Shown here piece by piece: positions 53,431 through 61,222 of a stretch of 64,000 nt of DNA. Source of the DNA: Minisyncoccota bacterium. Lineage in GTDB: Bacteria; Patescibacteria; Paceibacteria; UBA9973; UBA918. The stretch covers positions 1 through 64,000 of the forward strand of contig JAIPIB010000003.1 in the NCBI GenBank assembly GCA_021734905.1. The letters are read 5' to 3'. Numbering within the stretch: position 1 is the first letter of the stretch; each line of letters opens with the position of its first letter. The translations under genes were made by a program, and so were the position numbers. The notes beneath the pieces are model-generated. The model did not search any database. It saw only the letters and a list, made by a program, of their open reading frames with translations, and was not told where the DNA came from.

Positions 53431-55791
53431 ATGAGCCAAACACTCGTTATTGTTGAATCACCAGCAAAAGCTAAGACTATCGAAAAATACCTTGGTAAAG
53501 GCTATACCGTTCGTGCGTCTGTTGGTCACGTTCGTGACCTTCCTAAAAGTAATAAGGATGCCGTAGATATAGAAGGTGGTTTTATTCCACACTATATTCA
53601 ATCTTCAGGAAAAGAGAAGGTTATTAAAGAACTTCGTGCAGAAGCAGGAAAAGCTGACTCTGTTCTCCTTGCAACTGACCCCGACCGTGAGGGCGAGGCA
53701 ATTGCATGGCACGTTGCGGAACTCATTAAGGATGCAAACAAAAATCAGAAGCGTATCGTTTTCCATGAAATCACCGAACCTGCAGTAAATGAAGCTCTAA
53801 AACATCCACGCGACATTGACATGCACCTCAAGGAAGCTCAGGAGGCACGAAGAGTGCTCGACAGACTCGTAGGCTACGATCTCTCTGGCTTAATTTGGAA
53901 AAAAGTTCGTTACGGTCTTTCTGCTGGACGAGTACAATCACCTGCGCTCCGTATCATTATGGAACGTGAGCGTGAAATCCGTGCATTTATACCAGAAAGT
54001 TACTTTGTATTATCTGCTCTTACAAAGACACCCAGTAAAACCGACCTAGCACTTACTTGTTCTATTGAACCACGAGAAAAAGATGAAGCGGAGCGCATTG
54101 TGAAAATTGGAGAGACACATCCATGGGAAATTAAAAACATAAAGGAAACTGAACAAAAAAGAACTCCACGACCTCCCTTCACGACATCAACACTTCAACA
54201 AGTCGCCTCAACGCGCCTTGGCTTTTCTCCTTCACGGACAATGGGAGCGGCTCAGAAATTATATGAATCTGGACACATTACATACATGCGTACTGATTCA
54301 ACAACAATGAGTGCGCTTGCCCAAAAAGAAATACTCTCCCTTCTCACGAAGGAATACGGAAAAGAATATGTCACCGCGAGAACATACAAAACAAAAAGTA
54401 AATCTGCTCAAGAGGCCCATGAAGCTGTGCGTCCAAGTAACTTCTCAAAGCGATCTGCTGGAATGACTGACGATCAGAAAAAACTTTATACATTAATATG
54501 GGAGCGTGCGGTTTCATCTCAAATGGCAGATGCTATCGTCAAGCGCACAAAAATAATTGCAAATGTTACCGAATGTTCAGAGACTATTCCTGATTTTTCT
54601 ACAAACGGTTCACGAATTATGTTCCCCGGATGGCTTGCTGTAGACACACGTGCGCGCGGAGAAGACACTGAAGTGCCAAAGCTTAATACTGGCGACAAAC
54701 TCTCACTCACTGAAATGCTTTCAGAAGGAAAAGAAACTCAGCCACCGAGCCGATATACAGAAGCCGGACTTATCAAAGAACTTGAGAAACGAGGCATTGG
54801 AAGACCGTCAACGTATGCATCTATCATGAAGACAATTATTGATCGTGGCTACGTAGAGAAAGTTGGAAAGACACTTACTCCAACAGACACTGGCGATCTA
54901 GTCTCTTCATTTCTTGAAGAACACTTCGCAAAATATATTGGTGATGATTTTACAAGCGAAATGGAAAACGAGCTCGACGAGATCGCAAACGGTACGCGTG
55001 GCTACACCGAAACACTCACTGAATTTTATACTCCTTTTAGTGCTGCTGTGGCTGCCAAAGAACACATTGATAAAATTACAAATCTCGGCGCAGGTCCGGA
55101 GGAATTCCCCTGCCCGACATGCGGAAGTGGAATGGTCATCAAGCTTGGACGTGGCGGTAAATTTCTTTCATGCGATACCTACCCAGTATGTGACGGAGCA
55201 AGAATGATTGATGGTTCTCAAATAAAAGATGACGAGCCACTTGGAAGACATCCAGAAACTGGTGAAGATATCTTTCTTCTCAATGGACGCTTCGGTCCGT
55301 ATGTACAACTGGGACCTACTCCAGAAAAAATAAAAGGTAAAAAGTCCATAACGCCAAAGCGAGCGAGTGTTCCAAAAGAAAAATCTGTTGCTGATGTCAC
55401 TCTTGAAGATGCGGTTCATTATCTAATCTTGCCTCGTGAACTCGGTCTTCATCCAGAAACACAAGAACCCATCATTGCAAATACTGGACGCTTCGGTCCA
55501 TACATTGGCCATGTTGGCGATTTTCGTTCACTGAAAGGTGATGATACGCCATATATCATCAGTTTCGAACGTGCTCTAGAAATACTTAAGGAACCGAAGA
55601 AAATGCGCTCCGGCGAAAAACTACTCAAGGAAGTAGGGCTTCATCCAAAAACAAAGAAAATGTTGAAGGTTTTTGAATCAAAGTCAGGACGATATATGAA
55701 ACGTGGTTTTGCTCGAATATGGCTCCCTGACGAAACAGATGTCGCCAAATTTTCTGTTGAAGATGCACTAGCTCTTCTTACTAAAAAATAG
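53431..55791 (+). CDS. topA: DNA topoisomerase I
   Basis: Type IA topoisomerase relaxing negative supercoils: TOPRIM LVIVESPAKAKTIEKYLG and LLATDPDREGEAIAWH, the active-site region ESGHITYMRTDSTTM with the catalytic Tyr, and GRPSTYASIMKTIIDRGYV. One zinc-finger-like module remains (CPTCGSGMVIKLGRGGKFLSC...CDG), followed by three C-terminal LG-HPETG-type repeats (GRFGPYVQLG, GRFGPYIGHVG and a third near the end). Length 786 is typical. It probably has a leaderless mRNA. Confidence 0.97.
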   Translation: MSQTLVIVESPAKAKTIEKYLGKGYTVRASVGHVRDLPKSNKDAVDIEGGFIPHYIQSSGKEKVIKELRAEAGKADSVLLATDPDREGEAIAWHVAELIKDANKNQKRIVFHEITEPAVNEALKHPRDIDMHLKEAQEARRVLDRLVGYDLSGLIWKKVRYGLSAGRVQSPALRIIMEREREIRAFIPESYFVLSALTKTPSKTDLALTCSIEPREKDEAERIVKIGETHPWEIKNIKETEQKRTPRPPFTTSTLQQVASTRLGFSPSRTMGAAQKLYESGHITYMRTDSTTMSALAQKEILSLLTKEYGKEYVTARTYKTKSKSAQEAHEAVRPSNFSKRSAGMTDDQKKLYTLIWERAVSSQMADAIVKRTKIIANVTECSETIPDFSTNGSRIMFPGWLAVDTRARGEDTEVPKLNTGDKLSLTEMLSEGKETQPPSRYTEAGLIKELEKRGIGRPSTYASIMKTIIDRGYVEKVGKTLTPTDTGDLVSSFLEEHFAKYIGDDFTSEMENELDEIANGTRGYTETLTEFYTPFSAAVAAKEHIDKITNLGAGPEEFPCPTCGSGMVIKLGRGGKFLSCDTYPVCDGARMIDGSQIKDDEPLGRHPETGEDIFLLNGRFGPYVQLGPTPEKIKGKKSITPKRASVPKEKSVADVTLEDAVHYLILPRELGLHPETQEPIIANTGRFGPYIGHVGDFRSLKGDDTPYIISFERALEILKEPKKMRSGEKLLKEVGLHPKTKKMLKVFESKSGRYMKRGFARIWLPDETDVAKFSVEDALALLTKK

Positions 55792-55832
55792 AGACGTTTG
55801 TTATCTTTGCAACTGGATGTAGAATGGGTTAC

Positions 55833-57410
55833 ATGACTACCGAAGATGTTCAAAAAATCACTCAGCACATGTACTCACCGAGTACTGCAGATATTGAACT
55901 AATCACAAAAGCATATGATGTTGCTGAGCAAGCGCACGAAGGACGGTTTCGATACTCGGGTAAGCCCTATTTGTCTCATTTAACTGAGACAGCTCGAATG
56001 CTTGCAGAAATTGGTATGGGGGCGCACACCATTGCAGCTGGACTTCTTCATGACACTATCGAAGATACCGACCTAACTCCTGAAGAACTTCAAAAGGAAT
56101 TCGGAGATGAAATATTTTTCCTTGTTCAAGGAGTAACAAAGCTTGGTTCTGTTCGTTATTACGGAAGCGACCGTCACAACGAGAGTTTACGTAAACTCTT
56201 TGTAGCAACGAGTCAAGACATTCGTGTTTTAATTATCAAACTCATAGATCGTCTGCATAACATGCAGACGCTCCAGTATGTACCAAAAGAAAAACAACTC
56301 CGTATAGCGAGAGAAACTCTGGAAATCTATGTCCCCGTAACACACCGACTAGGAATGGGTCGAATCCGAAAAGAACTTGAGGATTTAGCATTTCCCTATG
56401 TATACCCCGAAGAATTCAAGAAGATTACTGACCTCACAAAGCATATTGTAAAGAAGAGTGAGGTTGACCTTGAAAAATCACGAAAAACATTACAAAAGAG
56501 ACTTGCTGAGGCTGGCATTCGCGATTTTCATACCTCATACCGTGCAAAGGGAATGTATAGCCTCTACCAAAAACTCAAGCGAAGGGAGTGGGACATGGAC
56601 AATATCCATGATTTTTTAGCAATCCGCATCGTTGTTCCAAGCATTGAGCAGTGCTATCAAGTACTTGGTATTGTCCATGAATTATGGAGACCTCTTCCGC
56701 AGCGTGTAAAAGATTATATTGCTTTTCCAAAACCTAACGGTTACCAGTCTCTTCATACAACTGTCATTACTACAAATAGTACGATTCTCGAGGTGCAAAT
56801 TCGTACAAAAGCTATGCATAGTGAGGCTGAATATGGGATTGCATCTCATATTATGTACAAAAATATCCAACAAGGAAAAAAAGAAACAATATCAGGAGGT
56901 GCTAAATCTTGGTTTAGCACACTTGTACCATCACTTTTTCGTCCTTTTATATGGAGAGCCTCGAAGAATGCTGAAACACAAACGCAAATGATTAAGGAGG
57001 AACACGAGCACAAACAAAAAATTCCTCATTGGATACAAGAAATTGCAAGTGCTCACACGACAAATGACAGCTCAAACGAATTTTTTGATGGACTTAAGGA
57101 TGATTTTTTCTCCTATCGGATATTCGTATTCACTCCTGAAGGAGATGTTGTCGACCTCCCTGTTGGCGCTTCACCAATTGATTTTGCGTATGCTATTCAT
57201 TCAGACATTGGTGACCACACTTCAGGAGCAAAGGTGAACAATAAACTTGTTGAACTTGATACAAAACTTAATAATGGTGACATCGTAGAAATTATTAAAA
57301 ATAAATCAAACAAGCCAACCCAAAAATGGCTTTCATATGCCAAAACATCACTTGCACGCAGGAGAATTCGCACAGCTCTCACCTCACAAAATGAGGTTCA
57401 TCATAAGTAA
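55833..57410 (+). CDS. RelA/SpoT-family (p)ppGpp synthetase/hydrolase
   Basis: The N-terminal HD hydrolase domain (RYSGKPYLSHLTETARML, AAGLLHDTIEDTDL, LIIKLIDRLHNMQTL) is followed by the synthetase domain (YQKLKRREWDMDNIHDFLAIRIVV, FPKPNGYQSLHTTVI, VQIRTKAMHSEAEYGIASH) and a TGS domain (VFTPEGDVVDLPVGASPIDFAYAIHSDIG). The C-terminal ACT domain of typical members is missing (525 residues). It controls the stringent response. The start is ATG 55833, because TTGTTA-16-TAGAAT places the transcription start there; an ATG nine bases upstream lies in the promoter spacer. Confidence 0.94.
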   Translation: MTTEDVQKITQHMYSPSTADIELITKAYDVAEQAHEGRFRYSGKPYLSHLTETARMLAEIGMGAHTIAAGLLHDTIEDTDLTPEELQKEFGDEIFFLVQGVTKLGSVRYYGSDRHNESLRKLFVATSQDIRVLIIKLIDRLHNMQTLQYVPKEKQLRIARETLEIYVPVTHRLGMGRIRKELEDLAFPYVYPEEFKKITDLTKHIVKKSEVDLEKSRKTLQKRLAEAGIRDFHTSYRAKGMYSLYQKLKRREWDMDNIHDFLAIRIVVPSIEQCYQVLGIVHELWRPLPQRVKDYIAFPKPNGYQSLHTTVITTNSTILEVQIRTKAMHSEAEYGIASHIMYKNIQQGKKETISGGAKSWFSTLVPSLFRPFIWRASKNAETQTQMIKEEHEHKQKIPHWIQEIASAHTTNDSSNEFFDGLKDDFFSYRIFVFTPEGDVVDLPVGASPIDFAYAIHSDIGDHTSGAKVNNKLVELDTKLNNGDIVEIIKNKSNKPTQKWLSYAKTSLARRRIRTALTSQNEVHHK

Positions 57411-57631
57411 AAAAATGAGCTGCGTACCAAAATCGATTAGAACTCCCATACAACCTCCTTTTAATGTTTGTCCGCACCGCCAACCAATTGCTTGAGTGCA
57501 AGATATTTTATATGAATCACATTAAAAATGTTTTTCCTTAGCCACACAGATGATGTGGCACTTCAAAGAACTTCACACATTATGCATAAATTATTGAATA
57601 ACTCAATTATTTACCAGTATCCGACTTTTTA

Positions 57632-58840
57632 CTATAGTGAAAAATTCTTTATAGAATACATATCTGAAGAGTCATCTTCTTCTGATTGTGCCTGGATGGT
57701 TTGAGGGTTACTTTCTTCAATTCTTTGATTTTGAACTGCTTGCTGAATAGGTTCCGACTCTGTCAATTGATATTCTGTTTCAATCAAATCATCTTCTATT
57801 TCAGTACCTTCTGGGACCTCAAGTGTGTCATGTCGAGTATACACATCCTCATCAACTGGAGCCTCTGCAAGTAATTCTTCTTCAGGATTATTAAGTACTG
57901 GTATTTCATCATTGGGTTTAATTTCCGGAGTCGGGACTTCATCTGCACTCACAAGTGGCGTTGCTGCTGTGACATGCGCAAGAATTTTTCTATCAGTATT
58001 TCCATTAGCAGATTCAGCTTTATGCACCATTTCAAGTAACTTTCGAAGATCCTCTGGTGCAAAGTAGTCAATAGTAAGTTTACCGCCAAAATCAGTTTTA
58101 AGAATTTGTACTCGTGTTCCGAATGTTTCTGTAAATTGTCTTTCAATTTCGATAAGTTCTGGATCAGAATTTTGCCAGTCCTTCTTCCGAACTTTATCAG
58201 ATGCTATTTTTCGAGTAATACGCTCCACCTCACGCACAGAAAGTTTTTTGAGTAGAATCTCTCGAAAAACAACATCTTGTTCTACTTGTCTATCGTTAAG
58301 CATAAGTAGCGTTCTTGCGTGTCCGTCAGAGATATCGTTCACTCGTAATGCGTTTAGAATCACTTCCGGAAGTCCGAGAAGTCGGATTGAGTTAGATACA
58401 TATTCACGACTACGTCCAACCTTTTGTGCAACTTGTGCATGTGAGAGGCCGAATTTTTCAGAAAGTTGCTTAAACGCGAGAGCGCGGTCGACCGCATTAA
58501 GATCCTCTCGTTGTAAATTCTCGATAATTGCAAGCTCAAGCTTCATGAGCTGCGACTCCTCACCAGAACGGATAATAACCGGCACTTGAGCAAGGCCAGC
58601 TAGTTTTGAAGCTCGAAGTCTCCGTTCTCCAGCAATAAGTTCATACTCAGTAGAAAAAGCTCCGTTCTCGGCCATTATCTCCCGGCGAGTTACAACGAGT
58701 GGTTGCAAGATCCCGTACATTCGAATCGATTCAGAGAGCTCCTGAAGTTTATTTGGATCAAATTCACGACGTGGTTGGAATGGATTTGGAACAACTTTTT
58801 CCACCTCAATCCAAAAAATTGAATTACTTTCGTATGCCAT
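57632..58840 (-). CDS. parB: ParB/Spo0J-type chromosome partition protein
   Basis: The ParB core includes VVPNPFQPRREFDPNKLQEL, the CTP-binding GERRLRASKLAGLAQVPVII, ENLQREDLNAVDRALAF and an HTH (KFGLSHAQVAQKVGRSREYVSNSIRLL). A long acidic Glu/Asp-rich tail (about residues 320-402) replaces a compact dimerisation domain. No parA is in the window. The start is ATG 58840, because TACAAT lies 6 nt upstream; the longer frame runs into the tRNA-Leu element. The 57411-57631 gap before it shows only a short GCCACA/TGTGGC hairpin. Confidence 0.93.
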   Translation of the reverse strand: MAYESNSIFWIEVEKVVPNPFQPRREFDPNKLQELSESIRMYGILQPLVVTRREIMAENGAFSTEYELIAGERRLRASKLAGLAQVPVIIRSGEESQLMKLELAIIENLQREDLNAVDRALAFKQLSEKFGLSHAQVAQKVGRSREYVSNSIRLLGLPEVILNALRVNDISDGHARTLLMLNDRQVEQDVVFREILLKKLSVREVERITRKIASDKVRKKDWQNSDPELIEIERQFTETFGTRVQILKTDFGGKLTIDYFAPEDLRKLLEMVHKAESANGNTDRKILAHVTAATPLVSADEVPTPEIKPNDEIPVLNNPEEELLAEAPVDEDVYTRHDTLEVPEGTEIEDDLIETEYQLTESEPIQQAVQNQRIEESNPQTIQAQSEEDDSSDMYSIKNFSL

Positions 58841-58916
58841 AGCGACATTGTAGCATATGATATATTCCCAGCCTGTGTATAATTTGATACACTTCGGATG
58901 ACGTTCTTCCCAGTGT

Positions 58917-59216
58917 GCCGGGATGGCGGAATTGGTATACCGTGAATCAGTGCCCCGCACTGATTCACCAACTCAAAATCGTGTATCGAAAGGTTTGAGG
59001 GCTGAAACAATATGGGGTATTGTTTCAGGAGGTTGTCGAGATTTTATTATTCGTGTTCATAGTGCTGGAGTGGCGGAATTGGTATACGCGCGCGACTCAA
59101 AATCGCGTTCCGCAAGGATTGAGGGTTCAAGTCCCTCCTCCAGCACTGTGAACGAGAATTAAAAAAAATTATACAACCTGAACAGAATTCGTAGAATTCA
59201 AGTCCCTCTCCCGGCA
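58917..59216 (+). ncRNA. Split tRNA-Leu-like RNA enclosing a complete tRNA-Leu
   Basis: The ends form a tRNA acceptor stem (GCCGGGA at 58917, TCCCGGC-A ending at 59216) and carry a D arm (GCGGAATTGGTATACC) and a T arm split between its 5' strand GAGGG (58997-59001) and TTCAAGTCCCTC (59197-59208). The acceptor differs from that of the inner tRNA but pairs with itself. Inside are a perfect 12-bp hairpin (58942-58968), an 11-bp hairpin (59002-59028) and a stem AGGTTGT/ACAACCT (59030-59036, 59173-59179) whose loop contains tRNA-Leu (59064-59145). A TATAAT at 58878-58883 could drive the whole unit. The function is unknown. Confidence 0.6.
59064..59145 (+). tRNA. tRNA-Leu (anticodon CAA)
   Basis: The cloverleaf has acceptor GCTGGAG/CTCCAGC-A, anticodon stem CGCGA/TCGCG with loop CTCAAAA, a long variable arm (TTCCGCAAGGATT region) and T arm GAGGG-TTCAAGT-CCCTC. 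CCA is not encoded. Flanking bases extend the acceptor stem (GTTCA.AGT pairing with ACT.TGAAC), so the tRNA sits at the tip of a stem within the outer element. Confidence 0.93.
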
Positions 59217-59249
59217 CAGCGCTTCTTAACTAAGTATCTATCCCTGAAT

Positions 59250-59293
59250 ACAAAAAACCCGTCGTAAAGTACGGGTTTTTCGTACTGCGACGG
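59250..59293 (-). terminator. Terminator with two alternative overlapping hairpins
   Basis: AAAAACCCGT/ACGGGTTTTT (59250-59279) forms an intrinsic terminator. An alternative longer stem CCGTCG...GTACG/CGTAC...CGACGG (59254-59293) shares its bases and would exclude it. It lies just after the stop of the 201-residue gene. Confidence 0.7.
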
Positions 59294-59296
59294 ATT

Positions 59297-59902
59297 CTAC
59301 CTTCTGCAAAGCATGTTATATGTTTGAGCTGACTTTCTCTCCCTAAGCCATGTACCAACGGACTCATTGCCGACAGCAATTTCATTAGTGGTCGCCCAAT
59401 CCAAACCAGTTTTGCCATGACGAAAAAGACAATGGCCAAAACGTGCAACATCAAACTTGCCGTCACAAGGCTCAACAACTTTCTCAATTGCAAAATATGG
59501 CTGAAAGCTATTTCGGCGATATCGCAGCTTGAGGGTAATTTCCGAAAGAACAGGGACAAGGACCTTATTTGGAGTGACGGTATAGATGAGCTCTGTTCCT
59601 CCTTTTTCCTCGGGAACTTCTTCAATCTGACCGTCAGCAATACGGGCAACAGAAACCCAATGCACGGTCTCTGCTACCATCTCTGACCCATGAGCAAAGC
59701 TATGAAAGCCACTTGGGACTTTAGAGATGAATTTGTGATACGCAAGAATAAGTTCCCCAGAAAATTTACGCACAGCGGGTGCAAAAACAGTTCGAACCAA
59801 TCTTCTCTGAAGTCCGTCGCGCAATCCTGCGATAGGCTTTTCCGCAGAGTCCCAAATTTGTTTTAAGACGAGTACTTCTGGCGTACTTGTTGTGATAATC
59901 AC
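59297..59902 (-). CDS. Stand-alone hypothetical protein with a consensus SD
   Basis: The 201-residue soluble protein has no recognised motif. It starts at GTG 59902, set by GGAGGTGAT, a full anti-16S match, 6 nt upstream. A promoter TTGACT-16-TATTTC lies at 59929-59956 on the minus strand. Codon use is richer in GC than in neighbouring genes. It belongs to the SD-led class with a private terminator. The function is unknown. Confidence 0.6.
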   Translation of the reverse strand: MIITTSTPEVLVLKQIWDSAEKPIAGLRDGLQRRLVRTVFAPAVRKFSGELILAYHKFISKVPSGFHSFAHGSEMVAETVHWVSVARIADGQIEEVPEEKGGTELIYTVTPNKVLVPVLSEITLKLRYRRNSFQPYFAIEKVVEPCDGKFDVARFGHCLFRHGKTGLDWATTNEIAVGNESVGTWLRERKSAQTYNMLCRR

Positions 59903-60038
59903 GGATCACCTCCATTTGTTTAATTTGAGAAATAGCAAGACCTCAATCCAAGTCAAATCCTACGCTATCCGTGTACAAATGCAAATTCATCCTCACACAC
60001 GCGTTACAAGCACACCTAAATATGATATACCTGCACTC

Positions 60039-60929
60039 ATGAGCAAGTCAAAAGTATTAGTTATAGTAGGACCTACAGCATCGGGGAAGACTTCCCTTTC
60101 TATATCTCTCGCCAAAAAATTTGACGGTGAGATTACTTCTGCTGACTCACGACAAGTTTATAAGGGGCTTGATATAGGAACTGGCAAGGTTACTAAGGGT
60201 GAAATGGAGGGTGTTCCACATCATCTTCTTGATGTAGTATGCCCTGAAGAAACCTATACCGTCGCGGACTTCGTCCGCGACGGTCGAAATGCCATTACTG
60301 ACATACACTCTCGTGGGAGACTTCCCATAATTGTCGGTGGAACATTTTTTTATGTTGATGCTCTTTTGGGTAAAATTGTTACACCAGAAGTTCCACCAAA
60401 TCAAAAACTGCGAGCTGAGCTAGAGGATTGCTCGAATGAAGATCTTTTTTTAAGATTACAAGAAAAAGATCCTAAGCGGTCAAAAAACATTGACCAGCAC
60501 AACGGCCGGAGACTCATCCGTGCACTTGAGATCGTGGATTCGCTAGGCTCTGTCCCAAAGATCCATGTTGAAGAACTTTATGATGTGCTCACGCTTGGTA
60601 TCGCGATTAATCGCGATACCCTCAAAGAAAATATCCACACTCGTCTTGCTGACCGATTAAAAACAGGAATGCTTGAGGAAGTTACTGAGCTACATAAGGC
60701 AGGACTTTCATACGAAAGACTTTCAGAGCTTGGAATTGAATATCAATACCTCAGTAAATTTATACAAGGAAATATTTCAGAAGATGAAATGCGACAACAA
60801 ATTGAAACAAAAAGTTGGCAATACGCAAAACGTCAAATGATGTGGCTAAAGCGAGACAAGACGATACAATGGGTGAAATTGGATGAATTGGAAAAAATTG
60901 ATACGTTAGTAAATAAATTTTTAAGATAG
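60039..60929 (+). CDS. miaA: tRNA dimethylallyltransferase
   Basis: MiaA adds the isopentenyl group to A37 of tRNAs reading UNN codons. It has the P-loop VLVIVGPTASGKTSLSISLAK, TSADSRQVYKGLDIGTGKVT, GVPHHLLDVVCPEETYTVADF, and LPIIVGGTFFYVDALL. ATG 60039 is preferred over longer frames because TATACC lies 7 nt upstream and the P-loop then begins at residue 6. Two perfect palindromes lie inside the coding region (60258-60284 and 60597-60620). Confidence 0.95.
   Translation: MSKSKVLVIVGPTASGKTSLSISLAKKFDGEITSADSRQVYKGLDIGTGKVTKGEMEGVPHHLLDVVCPEETYTVADFVRDGRNAITDIHSRGRLPIIVGGTFFYVDALLGKIVTPEVPPNQKLRAELEDCSNEDLFLRLQEKDPKRSKNIDQHNGRRLIRALEIVDSLGSVPKIHVEELYDVLTLGIAINRDTLKENIHTRLADRLKTGMLEEVTELHKAGLSYERLSELGIEYQYLSKFIQGNISEDEMRQQIETKSWQYAKRQMMWLKRDKTIQWVKLDELEKIDTLVNKFLR
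60258..60284. repeat. Perfect 12-bp hairpin inside miaA
   Basis: ACCGTCGCGGAC and GTCCGCGACGGT flank a TTC loop, the same loop as in the dprA hairpin. The stretch encodes YTVADFVRDGR. Confidence 0.93.
60597..60620. repeat. Perfect 24-nt palindrome inside miaA
   Basis: GGTATCGCGATT is followed directly by its reverse complement. It encodes part of TLGIAINRDTLK. Confidence 0.93.
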
Positions 60930-61043
60930 ATGTTTTTTTAATACACTCTACGTCACGAGTTGCTAAACAAATTGCTTCGCAAACCTGTAATTTGTTAAGC
61001 ACTCTCGACCCCGACTCGCTTGCCTACCGGCATCGCTTCGTCT

Positions 61044-61105
61044 CCCGCAGAGGTAAAAGAAAAAGAGCATGCAAATGCATGCTCTTTTTCTTTTACCTCT
61101 GCGGG
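61044..61105. repeat. 29-bp perfect inverted repeat at the 3' end of tRNA-Trp
   Basis: Two 29-nt arms flank a 4-nt loop. The outermost CCC/GGG of the repeat uses the last bases of the tRNA-Trp acceptor. The A/T tracts in the arms (AAAAAGAG.../...CTCTTTTT) make it a likely bidirectional terminator for miaA and tRNA-Trp. It is unusually long for a terminator. Confidence 0.93.
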
Positions 61106-61172
61106 CCCACGTGGAATCGAACCACGGCCACTGGTTTTGGAGACCAGCATTCTACCTCTAAACTATAGGCCC
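61102..61172 (-). tRNA. tRNA-Trp (anticodon CCA)
   Basis: The cloverleaf has acceptor GGGCCTA/TGGGCCC with discriminator G, anticodon stem CTGGT/ACCAG with loop CTCCAAA, and T arm CGTGG-TTCGATT-CCACG. CCA is not encoded. The very end of the gene is part of the long inverted repeat. Confidence 0.95.
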
Positions 61173-61222
61173 AGACGTCAACCATAGTACGGGAAACGGA
61201 TACTATGGTCAACGGAAGACTC

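Noticed and set aside
57411..57631. A gene or RNA between the RelA/SpoT and ParB genes
   Set aside because: Only a short GCCACA/TGTGGC hairpin and AT-rich sequence are visible. No frame, promoter or parS-like palindrome is convincing.
58841..58960. Longer N-terminus for ParB
   Set aside because: It would begin inside the tRNA-Leu element. TACAAT 6 nt before ATG 58840 supports the shorter protein.
58917..59216. Group I intron in tRNA-Leu
   Set aside because: I cannot place the P3-P7 core, the insertion is not in the anticodon loop, and it holds an entire tRNA. No intron endonuclease is present.
59892..60038. Longer N-terminus for MiaA from 59892
   Set aside because: The extension is unlike the family and runs through the promoter of the divergent gene; TATACC 7 nt before ATG 60039 fits the shorter start.
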